Shown here in pieces: positions 1 through 14,100 of a stretch of 64,000 nt of DNA. A program made the translations under genes and the position numbers. Source of the stretch: Formicarius rufipectus (lineage: Eukaryota; Chordata; Aves; Passeriformes; Formicariidae); NCBI GenBank assembly GCA_013399695.1, contig VXAU01001281.1, forward strand, positions 588,136 to 652,135. Direction: 5' to 3'. How positions within the stretch are numbered: the first letter of the stretch is position 1; each line of letters begins with the position of its first letter. The notes under the pieces were generated by a model. It was not told the DNA's origin and made no database searches. It saw only the letters and a program-made list of their open reading frames with translations.

Positions 1-1480
1 AAAAAAAAAAAAGGAGATTGACAACTAGAAGTGAAGTGTCATAGTCCTACCTTTGCTATCAGTCCTGGGCCAGTTTCCCTAGGATCAAATCCAGGCTCAC
101 ATCCACATTCTCAAGTCTAAACGTAAACAGCACCTGAAGCTCGGGTGTTTATGTTTACTGTCCTGCCCAACTCTTCATTTTCTAAGGAGTTATTAGCTGC
201 ACTACATTTATATTCTTTCAAATAATATTTAATTGCACTATTTTAGCTCATTACCTGTATTCTCTGATCAATATTTTCAGCTCTTTTCAAAACAGCTCTT
301 TATTTTGCTTCTCTGAAACTGATTACTCAGTCCTTGTTTCCTAGCTCATGTCTTGAGGCAGGTATTGAACCAAGAGTAAAATGTAGATCTAACAGCTTCA
401 AATTGATGACTTGCTCCTCCACTATAATATAAACTTCTTTGGATTTAGTCCTTCACATAAACCATGACCTGAAGAGCTCAAACAGGTTTCATCACCATAT
501 AAACTATCCATTGTATGCTGTTAAAATGCTTCTAGTTATATGTATGTCATAAACACATCATGGTAGAATTTTAAAGACATCCACACTGAATACAGGTGTT
601 TTTTTCTGCCTAGTCTTTGCACTAAAATTCCTAAGAAGCTCATCCTGCAAAGTCTGTTATAAACTATGTGATCTTCAGACAAGAATTTATGCATTTATAA
701 CTACTTGCCTTCTCCAGAAAAACAACTCCTTCATCTGATACATTTTTTTTACAACTATCCCCTGCCTGCACTCCATTGGAATCTTAGTAAAAGAAAACAG
801 TACCTAAAATCCCTTAAATCAATATATCAAAAAGTGGCTATCGCTCTCTCAGCACTTTTCAAAAAATATCATATATGAGTGTGTAAAACCACACTGATAC
901 ATTTTTCTCTTCCCAATAGGATCATCTCGCTTACTTGAGAGTGAGACATTGGAACCTGTGTGCAATTAATGACAACCAGAACTGATTCTGCTCTAGGAAA
1001 TGTAGAGAGCTCTGTAGACACGTTAAACAATCTGAAATGCATTCCTAGCCCTTCTTTGCCAAAAAAATGCTGAGCAAACCATACAAGTAAAAACTAAAAA
1101 GTTGCCAAAGAAACTGCTGCTTTAGTCGCAGACCTTAAATCACAGAACATGCTGCCTTTCAGCAATGGCCATAAAGCAGCTTCCAGTAAAAGTGTACACC
1201 CCACTGCTCAACTTCTTGAAGCCACCTCCTCCCATAGTCCAGCGCTCAGTTCCTGTTGAAACTGCTGGGATGCCGAGCTCGTCGAGAGCTATGCTTTGTG
1301 AAAGTGTTTGTTAACCAAAATGTACAGGGAGCTTATACACGACACCTGGAGTGTATTGCGTTAACAGAACTGGTAACCTCTAGCACCACAGCAGCTCTTG
1401 CATTTAGGATACTAAGATGAAAATACCCTTTTTTTTTTTTTTCCTGTTACACAAGTTTATCACGTTCTAGAGCTTATCCT
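1..1480. other. AT-rich sequence upstream of MOV10L1
   Basis: No coding region or recognisable repeat. It starts with a 12-base poly-A run and has a T run near 1429-1442. In mammals MLC1 lies on this side of MOV10L1, but no MLC1 exon was recognised on either strand. Confidence 0.6.
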
Positions 1481-1866
1481 ATAATTCTGAAACTGGCTGT
1501 TCCCGACAGAAGAGCAATCCAAAAACACGCCACCTGCGCGCGCATACTCTTCCCCTCTGGATGGGCCCCGTGCCCGCCTCATTCCACACAGGCGCACCGA
1601 GAGCTCTCAGCCCGAGGGCTGCCTAGGAGCGTTCCCTGCTCGGGACATTCCATTTGCAAAGATCCCGTCGTACCCTACAAGCACAATTTCCCGCCGCAGC
1701 ACCAGCTGGCTGCACGAACCCCCTTGCTTTAGCCTTTTCTGAGGTAACCAGGCCCGACCCCGCCTTTACCACCCCAGCGGGAGCCCCTCGGCCGGAGGGC
1801 CCGGCCCGGCCCCGCGCGGCTCGTNGCGCGCCTGGAGCCGAGCGCGTGCCGCGGCGGCGGGAGGCC

Positions 1867-2143
1867 GTGTGCTTCACGAGGGAATTCGCCACGGGGTACC
1901 TGTGCTTCCCGGGGGAATTCATTCCGGGTTTGGTGTGCTCTCCTGAGGGACTGCCGGGTCCTGTGTGCTTCCCGAGGGAATTCACTCCGCCATCCCGTGC
2001 TTCCCGAGGGAACTCGCTCCGGGGTCCGTGTGCTTTCTCAGGGCACTCCCTCTCCTCCCTAAGGCGTTCCGAGGCACCCTGTCTCCTGTCTGAGGCGCTT
2101 CGGGATGCTCTGCCTCCTTTCTAAGGCGCTCTCCTACTTCTGG
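1867..2143 (+). repeat. Degenerate minisatellite, 31-34 bp unit, at MOV10L1 5' end
   Basis: Units begin with variants of GTGCTTCCCGAGGGAATTC near 1869, 1903, 1936, 1966, 1998 and 2029. They continue as CTCCTxxCT(A/G)AGGCG units starting at 2052, 2083 and 2114, exactly 31 bp apart. The start codon at 2105 lies in the unit that begins at 2083, and codons 4-13 lie in the next. The unit length is not a multiple of three, so the upstream copies are not coding. Confidence 0.8.
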
Positions 2144-2183
2144 AGACGCGCAGATGACGAAGACGAGAGATGGGCGATCCCAG
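2105..2183 (+). CDS. MOV10L1: MOV10L1 exon 1 (start codon)
   Basis: Residues 1-26 plus one base of codon 27, beginning MLCLLSKALSYFWRRADD. The spacing and the FWR motif resemble the human N-terminus. The ATG at 2105 is the first in frame after an in-frame TAA at 2060-2062. The donor is CAG|GTAGGG. The first codons lie inside the last unit of a tandem repeat array that runs in from upstream. Confidence 0.88.
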
Positions 2184-5100
2184 GTAGGGCTCCCCGGGCC
2201 GGCCGTGGGTTTGTGGTGCGGTGTGAGAGCCGTGTCTCCTTCCCACGTGAGTGCAGCTGAGCACAGACCCGTTTCCTTAAGAAGGAAAATAAGGAGAAGA
2301 TTATAAGGTGTCATTTTGACTTAGGAACACGTGGGAGTGTTCCCAGAAGTACTTTTTCACTGGTTCCTCCTTTGGGCAGGTTACTGTGCCTGCTTAGAGT
2401 ATGGAGTGCACTATAGGAGGAGTGTTGTGGGTGGTGCATGCTTTGGGCATGCCCTTGTGCTACTGCCTTAAAAAATAAACCTTCATTTTACTTGGGCTGT
2501 AAAATGGAGATGATAATGTAACCTTGCATATCCCAAAATGGTGTGCTTTTGGTAGCATTATTCAATGTAGCAAAAAGTGCTTCTTTAAATTTATGATTGC
2601 TTGAAGGAAAAAAAACTTACTTTGTGTCTTGATTGTGAGTGTTACTAATAATAGGTTTTGAGTCTAAACTAGAGTTCTTCAGCTTTAATCTTGAAGTTGC
2701 AGTGCAGTAGTGTGAATGGTTGTGTGATATGTAATTAGATAGTAATTATAATCCAAAAGACTAGAAACTCATAGGTCTCAAGAGAAACACTACCACACCT
2801 CTGTTCAGAAGTGTATTAACTATAATATTGTTTAAATAAATTTGAAAAATTAATTTGTATAGTTTGCTTACTCTTCCTGCTATTTCAGTATGGAAATCTT
2901 AAATATGTTAGATTTGCCATACAAACAGTGCTGAGAACTTTCTCCTACTATGGGAAACTGAAAATAATTGGTGCCTGAAAGCTTTTGGGTGAAGCTGTTT
3001 AGCTTTGACTGGACATCAGGAGAAAGAACAAGAGAGTTTGACTTCTGGAAGAAGGGCAAATATCTCAGGATGACTACAAGGGTGTCATGAGGTTATGATG
3101 CAGGGAGAAAATTAAAAGGGCCGAAGCCCAACGAGAAAGTTACCATAAACATGGTAGCAACAAAAGGAGAGCTAAAGAGAAGCCCCATCATTTTTTAGAT
3201 GTGGAGAAAAGACAGTGATAAGGGATGAGGAAAAGGCTGAGGTACTTAATGCCTTCTTTGCCTCAGTCTTTAATAGCAAGAGCAGTGATATCCAGCCCAC
3301 TGAGCTAGAAGACTGGTGGGGAGCAGAATGAAGCCCCCATAATCCAAGGGGAAGTGGGCAGTGACCTGCAACACCTCTTAGACACACAGAGTTCTACAAG
3401 ACTGGACAGGATCCACCCCAGGACACTGAGTGAGCTGGCAGAAAGGCTCACCAAGCCACTTTCCATAATTTGCCAGCAGTCCTGGCTAAGCAAGGAGGTC
3501 CCAGTAGACAGGAAGTTAGCAAATATGATAGTCATCTGCAGGAAGAGGGGGGAAGGATGATATGAGGAATTACAGACCTGTCATCTTGACTCCAGGGAAG
3601 GTTATGGAGCAGATCATCTTGAACGCTATCATGAGGCTTGTGCTGAAAGCTAGGGCATCAGGTCCAGCCTGTGTAGATTTATGGAACACAGGTTCTGCTT
3701 GATCACTTTCATCTGCTTCTAGGATTCACTTAGTGGATGAGGGAAAGGCTGTGGATGTTATCTTTACCAGTGATCTGGACCAAGGGATGAAGGGCACCCT
3801 CAGTCAGTTTGCAGATGACACCAAGCTGGGCCAGTGTTGGTCTGCTGGAGAGCAGGAAGGCTTGGCTTCTTCAGCTTGGAGAAGGCTGAGGTGTGACATT
3901 GCAGTTGACACCTTCCTCGAGGGGGCAGTGCTTGGGGAGGTGCTGATCTCCCTCTGGGAACCAGCAATAGGGCGCAGGGAAATAGAATGTAGCTGCATCA
4001 AGGGAAGTTCAGATTGGACATTAGGAAAATGCTAACCAGTTGGCAGGATGGTTGGTCACTGGAACAGGCTTCCCACAGAAGTGGTCATGACACCAAACCT
4101 GTCAGAGTTCGGGTTGCATCTGGACAACACTCTGAGTCATATAGTTTATTTTTAGGTAGTCCTGTGAGGAGCAGGGACTTGGATTCAGTGATCCTTATAG
4201 GTCTCTTCCAACCCAAGTTGATCTGAGTTGTGGTTCTTTTTTTTTTTTTTTCCTAATGCAACACTAAAGCATGTTGTTTTTACAATGTAGTTTGTATTTA
4301 ACTAGCTTTATTAATTGCTTGAAACCTTGAGTTGCCATATGACTTCAGGACTTAGGTGTATAATAATTAATTGGAAGCTGTTGCCATTTTTTAGTTGGAT
4401 TTTTTTATAGAAGAGATAGCACTTTTATTAGCAATTATAACTTGTCGCATAGTTCTGTAAACAAGTGATTTGGGTTTACGTCAACGCTTTTCCTATGATG
4501 CAGGTGATCAAGAATTGAAAACAATGCAAGGAGTAGTGACAAGACTTTGCCATGATTATGGAATGATAGATGACATGATTGTCTTCACAAAGGATGTTGT
4601 TACAAAAAGTATGTCACTGGCCATTGGACAAGAAGTTACTGCCACTGTGGAAGAGGATAAAACATCAGGTGGTCTGAAGGCTATCAGAGTAAGAAGTGAA
4701 GATAAATAATAGTCTTGCTTTCTCTGTAAGGACCTTGAGGCTTAATTTTGGAAGTTGCTGTGGTTCTTGCCTCACAAATTCTACAAAATAGAAGCTACCA
4801 GCCCTTCACCTAGTAGGAATGAGTTGTTTTCAGGATTTTTATTATTATTTTATTTCATCTCCTTTTAAATTATGTCTAATACTGTTTCTCTGAATATACG
4901 GGTAGATGTGGTGGATATAAAACTATTCATTGAGATAATTGCATCAGAATTTGTTGAGTCATAGGTCCTCCAGATCTGTGTATACCTTTTCTGAATTTCA
5001 AAGTCAGTTTTATGTTATTTCTATATGAATGAATAAGAACATAAAAGCAGGATCTTCAAGTGTACCCTTTTTGCACAGAAGTGAGTATGGACATAAGTTT

Positions 5101-8100
5101 TCCTGTTGTATAAATTGGCAACAATGTTTAAGACAGTTATAAAAATGGAGATATCCATACGTTTTTTGCTTAACACTTCATTTGTAAATCTCTTTCAAGC
5201 TTGATTATACCTTGTCACAAATTTTAAGGGCAGTTTTTCTTAGAAAATCCATTTAATGTTGAAACCAATGCAGTTTCATTGATTAAATAAAAATGAAGAA
5301 AGACTATTTGTTGGAAGAGTTTTATTGTGTGATCTTAAATGAAACACAGAAGAAAAGTGAAGTCTTGTTTCTAAAGTATTATCAGTTCCAGTGTTATTGG
5401 AAACCCAGTGTCTTGTAACATAACCTGCCTGTTCTTATTTTCTTTTGTTTCTCCTTTTTAAATTGATATTACTTTCTTCTATAAAAATTAAATATTGTTT
5501 GTCCAGCAAGCAATCACTGTGCTGTTTGGTAAAATAGTACTCAAACACAGGGTCAGAAAATTAATTAGTTTAAATCTTACTTTTTCTTCCTTGTTTTATT
5601 TCTGACTGACAGCTTTCGCCATACTGTTGTAATAGTGTCATTGTTCCAAAATACATAAACCTGGCAACTGAGAAACTATATAAGGATATACAAAACAACT
5701 AGAATGTTTTAGCAATTATGAAATGTTTTGCTGTGTGTTCTAGATAATGGCATTTAGGAAAGTTCTTTTTTTTTTCAAAAGCATAGTGGTTTATCTTATT
5801 CTTTTTTGTGAGCCATAATCCTGCAGGCATTTTAGACTGTGGGCAATGTAGTCTGTGAGTTGGTGAAAAGCTGAAAGCCAAGTTTGTGCCGAAAGCTGAC
5901 TGGACACCATGAAACGTCAAAGTCCAAGAGCAGTCTTGATTCAATAAGAAATAAGAAAAAGCTCATCTCTTCAAAGTCTGTTCTAAGTACTTGGATAAAA
6001 ACCTAAACTCATTCTGTGCTTTATGGTTTCTTGAATTACTTTCAATGTAGTGGCACAAACTTGAGATACTCTGACAGTTTGATAAGAACAAATATCATAG
6101 TCTTTTTTGAGGGCAGAGGGAAATAACCTGGTCTCTTTTTTTATGAAGTATATTCCAAATAAATCTTCTGAAAATTAGAATTGTAATATAGTTCAGATTA
6201 GCAGTAAACTTAGATTTGAGGTGGTGCTATGGAGAGTCTGTGAAAAGCAGCTCTGGGGATTTTCTTATGCAATTAAAGAACAACTGAGGGTCAGTCTGAA
6301 ATACATATACAAATGCTATCTTAAAAATATATTTTTTACCTTCTGAAATAGTGATCTTCTAGTTCCACTTCTGTACAGTCACATTGCTGGGGGTGGTCCT
6401 CTTGTGAATATGAAGACAATTCTTAAATAGACCGAAAGCAAGGGAGGCCTGAGAAAGATTTGAAAAATCAGTATGTAATTATAGTAGTTGTTAGTGTTGC
6501 AGCTTGCAGCAGTATTTTTTAAAAGAAAAATTACTTACGGATTACTGCTGAATGTTTTTGTGTACAAAAAGTAACAGCTACCGTGAGTAAGTAAGAAGCT
6601 TTGGTATCATAAGCAGTTGAAATTCTTATATTTATTGTAAATATATGTTTAACACGTAATTCTAAGTATTAGCTGTTTAAATGCTCGGGTTATTTTTGTA
6701 GGTGGACACCATCCAGAATATACAAGAAGACTTCAGTCCTAGTTTTGATGCCTCTGAACTAAATAAGAAAACATTAATTGGCAGTATTACCTCTCTCTCT
6801 AAGGACGGTGGTTATATTAATCAGAATACTTATTTTGCAATGGAAGATGTCTGGGAAGGTGCGTAGGGGCTTTCTGGTTTCCTCCTACTTACTATTTTTG
6901 TGTGTAGAATAGAAATAGTTCTGATAAACTTGCAGTTGACATCCCAGATAAATTCTGATAGAGCGTATGCAGTGAAACATAGTCAAGAAAGTTACCCATT
7001 CATTCTCACTGAGCAGGACTTGTGTGAAGTCATGTAAGTTACATGTAAACAGGTGTATTTTTCCACTAGCATCTCTTACATAGTTTGTCATGACCTAAGG
7101 GGAGAGGAACTGAGAAGAGAGTTTTGGAGTCAGTGGATCTGAATAATGCATTGTCCTGGATTTTACTTAACTAGTTTTGTAGGAGAGCAATGTAAATTAT
7201 ATCAGTAGTAATTAAGCTTGAGAAATGTTCTGTTTTATATAGACTTCAAACCTTATGAAGGTGACTGGGTGCAAGCAAAGTTTTTTATTAACTTGATGAC
7301 ATGGAAGAGTGAAGCTGTTGCTGTAAGGCCTTTGAGATATAAGCAAGTAAACAAGGTAAACATTCTGTATGTTGTTTTTGGCAAGAGGCATCTTATGCGA
7401 AGTGGTGTTTTGAATTTGGTTTAAGTTACAAGTATCAGTAGATCTGTAATACATCTTTAATTAAAAGAAAAAATTAGTTTAGAGGATTTTTCTTTTCTAA
7501 AACAACAAGACTTCGAAAAACCATACGCATTTTGGTTTGAAGGGGAAGAGTAACTTATTTATCAGTTGTTGATTTGAATGCTTACTGTTGGTTATAATGA
7601 GTATGTGTGGATTTTCAAACTTAAGAAGTCATGACTGGAATTTATTACGTTTAATGTATCCAAATGTTTTGGCTTAAAAACAACCATTGTCCCTTTTTTA
7701 TTTTAATGAAGGTGTTCACTCTAATAATGCATCTATTAAGTTTGTGGTTTATTGTCTTTGTCTTAGTTGTATGTAGTGAATATTTGCATGTCAAGCATAG
7801 GAAAAATATTTCTTCCCTTGTAACTGGTAGTGTTGAAGTATAAATTAGGTGAGTTGATATGTCACAAGACAGGTATGGTGTACATATTGTAGTATGCTCT
7901 TAAGTGGAACCTAATGCTTATCTGAAGTAGTTGTGTTTCTTTACACTTCTAAATCTAAAGACAAACACAGGTTAGAGCTCTAGGTTTACCACCTATGAAT
8001 AACTGAAATTTTAGAATGCAGCTTTCCTAATGATGGGAGGACTGTTTCAGGGATAAAAATATGCAGTGCTAGTATGTCTGTCAGCTTAAGCAGATAATAT

Positions 8101-11100
8101 CAACTAACACTGAATAAAAACTATTACAGGTTCGCATTTCCAGCATCTATGGAAGAACTGGGACAGTAGATGACAGTATATTTTTCACTTTGGATTCACT
8201 GAGACTTCCTGATGGCTATTCACCTCGTAGACATGATTTAGTGAACACAATTGTGGTGGAAAGCAGTCAGTCGTGTTATATTTGGAGAGCTCTCTGCTTG
8301 GTGCCAGTCAGCCAGGATAGGTAATGCTAGTTATTTCGTTCTCTTTATAACAATTAGAGATGTAGTGTAATTATGCAGCTTGCATTTCATTGTGACTAAT
8401 ATGCAAAAAATACTGTGAATTCTTCCCCAGTTGTCTAGAAGGCATAATAGATCATTGGAAAAATCATGCTCTTGTCTTATTTCTTCTAATTTATGCTCTT
8501 CTAGTAGGGGCTTGATTGTTTGAAAACCGTTCTCAGCATGACATATAAAATGTTTCTTTGATCCATTTTGCTGAAGTTACCGTGATTCTTCAGATATGTG
8601 TCCTAAATGAAACAGTCAAATGAGTAACAGAGTCATTGGGCTTGCAGGTATCAAACTGAGAGATTCTACAGGCACATTAGATGACATACACAATGTGAGG
8701 ATCAGGAGAGGTTGCAGAAGAGGTAGATGATGTTCAATATGGAGAAGAAGTAAAAGTGAAATAACTAGTCAGTAGCAGTTCTGCAGCAAAGATGTGGAAT
8801 TTGACATGTGGATTTAATTGTGTGTCCAGTGAAAAACACAAATACAACCTAAGCCAATAGGGCTATTACCTGTAAAATCTATCAGTTTCCATGCTAAGGT
8901 CTTGGTGAGATCACAGAGTCTGATTCTGCAGGCCAAAAATAAATTGTCAACCAATTGGAAAGTCCAAAGTGGAGAGCAAAAGAAGATTGTGATATCTTTC
9001 AAACATAGTCTTTGGAAGAACTTGCCTTTGTAGGAGATTTCTAGGAGATACATCTAAGGACAGTACCTATGTCTTCAAAGGATCTACAGGGAATGTAATA
9101 AGGTGGTTTTACTGGAGATAACAGGTATTATAGATTTAAGTTATATCTAGATGTAATTTGAAGTGCTTACATCACTCTGCAAAGCAGTACAAGTTGTTCA
9201 CATATTTTTTTTCCTGTTGGACCTGTTTTTAATGATGGATTTTATACAAAAAATTATTACTAAAGTCCAATTACAAAAGTAAATCTTAGGGTTGATTTCT
9301 CGCCTTAGTGTACATCGTACCTTATCAAAAAATTGAGGCAGCTTAAGCTGCAGTTAGACACATCTAGTGGGCTTGGCTAGTAAATTGGTATAGCTAATGA
9401 AGTGTAGCTGCATTCATTTTCTACTTTGGTATGCTAGATAACTCAGGAATACTTGGGCTGTGTAAGTATTGGTGAGATTATTAAAATATTTCCAAGTTAC
9501 TTCTGTACGACTTTATCGAAATGAATAGTTTCTTAACTGCAAAATAGAAACAATGTAAAAAAAATTGTTTCTATGGGTAGAAGGCATATAGAGGTTAGAG
9601 CCATGGTCTGTGTTTTAGACAGGAAAGAGCATGTGACTGGTTCAATAGGCATTTTTTCATCAGTAGTATACGTGATAGATGTCTTCAGAGGTGCTTTCGG
9701 GTTTTCAGGTGTTTTTTGATTTCTTCAGTTTGCTGCTTTCAGATTGGAGCAGTAAGCCAGCGATCCAAGTGCTTGGGTTAAAACACTTCCTTGTCTTCTA
9801 ATTTTATCTGTTAAGCTCCAGTGCTAGTCATGACTCTTGCTAAGGAGCTGCTCTTTGTTGTGTCCTTGTTCAGCTCCCAGAGAGCTCCCTAACAGCTTTA
9901 GTCACCATTTGATTCAGCTCTTCAGCAATATAAGTTCTCAATCTGTTTAGACTTGTATCCAGTGTTTCATGCTGGTTTACTGTGCTGTTGACAAAAGCTT
10001 GTTGCTGCTTAAATTAGTAAAGGTGATCTAATCGTCTTGGAAGTCTAAGTGGCTGAGAAAAAATGAGCTCTCTCACTTGCTTCTTTCCAAATATTGTGAC
10101 TGTGTCTTGGTATAATGTTTCTTAAACTTGTGCTGAATCAAAGATATTTGCTGACTCTGTAAGTGTTTACAAATTGTTTTCCTAAAATTGTTTTTACAGA
10201 TCATCCCACTCTAATGGAGGTAATACAGATGAGCCTTACGAAGATTTAATGAGAGACAAAGGAGAGTTGAAAATATCAAGAATGACTAACTTTGGAACTC
10301 TGAAGCAGGGGGAATCTAAAAGCATTATCATGTGGATAGAGTAAGCCTTTCTGATTGTTTGAAGCTTTCTTTATTGCCATCACTTCATAATCTGGAAACC
10401 TGTCCTTGAGACAGAAGCCTCTTGTTTTGGAGCCTTGTGATTTGTGATTTTCAAATAACTTCCAGACACTATGGAATTAAAGAAAATTTCGCATTGAATT
10501 TAATGTCTGTAGGATAGCCTTTTTGATACTGAACATTTATCTTGCAGAGAGAGCATTGAGATGCCACAGTCCTGTATCTCTTCAATCCTAATAAAAATCT
10601 TTCCTGGAATAAGGATTGAAGTAAATGCTTTTACTTGTGTGTTCAATTTAATCTGCAGATATGCTGCCATCTTAAAAATCTTAAAGCAAGAAGACTGTTA
10701 CATACTCATGTATTAAAAGCAGACCAGATTTTTTTCTTCTAATTTTTTTTAAACTTGAATGGTGAAGAACTATGTTGATGTATCCTTGAGAGGTTTTTGT
10801 TTTGGTGGTTTTCTCTGTTGTGTTTTTTTTTGTTGTTTCATATCTGGGCATAAAGGCTTAAATGAAGACACACCTGAATATGCATTATTTGTTGATCTGT
10901 GTTGTTCTCTAAGAGTTAGTTACTTAATGATGAATTTTAAGCTCCCATAGATTTTTATTATATGCAGTAGTTTTGTATGCTTCTTATGGTAGTTGGTATG
11001 ACTTAGAAATATTAACATAAAGTAGAGGTTCTCGTCCTCATGAGTTAGAAGCAGCAGTGCAATTTCTTTCTGATAGCAATTATGAACTAATGGTGAACTA

Positions 11101-14100
11101 TCCCACTACAGACAATTGTATTTGAGTTCAGGTAGAATTAAATTTATCAAGAACATTCACTATGCATTTAATTATGTAACTAACTGTATAACTACTTCTA
11201 GGAATAAAGGGAGTGTACCACAGTCCTTAATCAGCTGCAGATTAGCTGGATGGGTGAAAGACAAGCAATTCAGTGTTCAGATTCCTCAAAAATGTGAGAA
11301 TAGTCCAGAAGCATATCTGCCATCTTTTCCAATAAATCAAGAAAACCTCTCAAAAGCTGCAATTAATTCATTTAACAACAGTGGAGGAACAACATATGAG
11401 TCATTGAACAATACACCCATTACAAAGAATGGAGTCATTCCAGGTACAGTGAAATGTTAACATTTGAATGCTGAATGTTACCTTCTCAGATGACCAGTTG
11501 ATTTGTTCGAGAAGAGTTTTGCCTATGTTAGCAGTAACAATTGTGGTAACAAAATTTGTTACTTCATATTTACTACAGAAGGAATTAATTTGCAAGATAC
11601 AAATTTATCGAGGACTCAAGAAAACATTTCCCTGGTGGAAAATGAAAATCTACAAAACGGAGAAAATAAGCAAAGAGAACTTGTGGAGCAATCAATAAAG
11701 CACAGCAATATTACTGGAGAAATAGAGATACCACCAGGTGGAAAAACATTAGTAGTGATCACATGCACAGCTATGTAAGTATTTCTTTCCGTTGTTTCTA
11801 ACCAATACAGTGAAAACAAGTCATGCAAACAGATTTGATAGTTCCCCTATTCTGGTGTGTCGTGATTTAACCCCAGCTGGCAGCTCAGCCCCACACAGTC
11901 GCTTGCTCACTCCTCCACAGCGGAATGGGGGAGACAGTCAGAAAAGTGAGAAAACACGTGGGTTGAGATAAAGACACTTTAATAGGTAAGCCAAAAGCCA
12001 CACACAAGCAAATCAAAATAAGAAATTCATTCACCACTTCCCATGGGCACACAGGTGTTCAGCCATCCCCATGATAGCAGGTCTCCATCGAATGTATTGG
12101 TAACTTGGGAAGATGAATGCCATCACTCTGAACATCCCCCCTTCTTCCTTCCTCCTCCAGCTTTATATCCTGAGCATGATGCCATATCTGGAATAGCTCT
12201 TGGATCAGATGGGGTCTCAGTTGTCCCAGCTGTATCCCTTCTGAACTCCTTGCTAATGGAGCAGTTTGAGGAAGGGAAAAGGCCTTGACTCTTTGTTGAC
12301 TGCATAGCAACAATGAAAACATCCCTGTGTTATCAACACTGTTTTCAGCACAAAGCCAAACAGAATCCCATGCTAGCTGCTATGAATGAAAGTAACTCTA
12401 CCCCAATCAAAACAAATCCATATTAGCAAATTATCTGAAAACCTCTATTAGATTTTGAAAGTAGTTAGCATTTTAGTGCTTAATTCTCATTTTTATTGAA
12501 AGAAAATTGTCGTAGTTAATGAAGCAATGTAGTGGGAGTAGATATGACAGTGAGATGAAGATAATGCCTACAGATGGTTATATTCTTTGTAGGAAATTAA
12601 TTGCTCCATGAGTATAAGAGCTAATGCAGATTTCCTGGGAATTTTTGTGTTATGTCTGATAAGCTTCTTCTAGTCTCAATATCATGTGTATCACTATGTG
12701 CCCTGATCTCAGGCTTTCGTGTTCTGTGATAGGAAATTCAAGTTGTGTATGCTGAAATAATAAAGAAGCTGCTTTCTTCACTAAAGGTGTAATTCATAGA
12801 GGAAGAGGTTTGCAGATCTTGAAAACAAAAAGTACTATGCTGTAGAAAGTATTTCATAAGTTAAGAATAGAAAGTGACTCCGTGTGAGCTTTTTCAGAAT
12901 TCAAATAAGAATCTTGTGCTGCAAAGCTTGTATTTGTGTATTTTTTAATTATTTTTGGCTGTAGCTCTGTAGATGTGTTCCACAGTCATTGAGTCATAGG
13001 ATGATAAAAGTTAGGGGAAAACAAGGTCAAATGGCTTCATTCATCAAAGTAATGCTGCATTAATTTTCACACTACTTTGCTTATCATTTTAAATAGTGTG
13101 ACAAGGGGTAGAAAATTTCTTAGGAGGATGATTTAGCTACAGTTTGAAAGATAAATCTGCAGCGTGACCTGCATTTATACAAAAGGGCATATAGAAAGAA
13201 CAATTTGTATTTGTGACTTTTACAAATTTATGGTGAATGTCTTAGAATCTTCTAATACAGAATAATCCACGCAAAACTTGACAAGAGGTTGCAGCATGCA
13301 GGTAACAAGTGCGTGCTGACCACTTAAGAGACTGTAGAGACTGCAAATTTCGACCATAAATCTTAATAGTTCAGTGTCAGCACAGAGTTCTTATATCAGA
13401 TAAAACCAGGCTATAGTTTTAACCTGAGCAGATACTGTTAGTTGGCAAAACTTGAAAAAGTGGTACTCCTGCCAAAGAGAAAGTAAGCTCGAATGTGTAT
13501 GGGATGTATTTGTTTTAGGCACATGCTAACTGTGTTGGACACTGTAGTTGGTAGGAGAGAATTGGATTCTAGGTAGTGCCGAAGTTTCTTAGGCACCACT
13601 CTGAAGAAACTGCTCCCTCCTGTGTTTTTTTCCCCTCTCTTACTCCCCAATGAACACTTACATGTATAAAGTATGTTTTTCAGAATTAAAGGATCCTTTC
13701 GGTTTTATCCACTTCATATGTTTACAGTTAGGGCTCAGTTCTGAGTAGCCTTAGGCAAGGTGCAGCAAAGCTGTTCCTGCAGATAGTTGAAGGGAATCCT
13801 CTGCTTCAGCTTCCTCTGATGGAACTGTGTGGCTCATCTTTTTCAGTAGCAGTAATTCCAAGGTGTTCCTTGTTGACAGAAGTATTAATTCTGTAGCCTA
13901 GTCTGTGGAGTGAAGGGTTTTTGCACTTTACCCAAGTTTTTCATGAAATTGTGAGGTTGAGATTTTTTGCTGTGATTTTGTTTGGTGTTTTTTTTAATTA
14001 TTTATGATGCCTAGGTTGAACTCTGGGTGGGGAGTATGAGGTATTACCCTAAACTAGTAATTATCATACTGAAATGAGAATCTGCAATTTTATTGTAAAA

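Larger units (their letters stand above)
1500..2240 (+). promoter_or_regulatory. MOV10L1: MOV10L1 CpG-rich promoter region
   Basis: A sharp rise in GC and CpG density against AT-rich flanks, ending around the first exon. It contains a palindromic TGCGCGCGCA (1535-1544) resembling an NRF1 site. No TATA box was seen. One N lies near 1825. The transcription start is unknown. It overlaps a degenerate minisatellite in its 3' half. Confidence 0.75.

Noticed and set aside
1654..2124. 156-codon open frame upstream of MOV10L1, and minus-strand frames 1623-1985 and 1982-2314
   Set aside because: They arise from the GC-rich minisatellite; repeats in the translated frames mirror the DNA repeat. The true MOV10L1 start is in another frame at 2105.
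11503..11578. ATG at 11503 as the start of a 91-codon gene
   Set aside because: The frame only happens to stay open through the intron into MOV10L1 exon 8. Splice sites and phase explain it.
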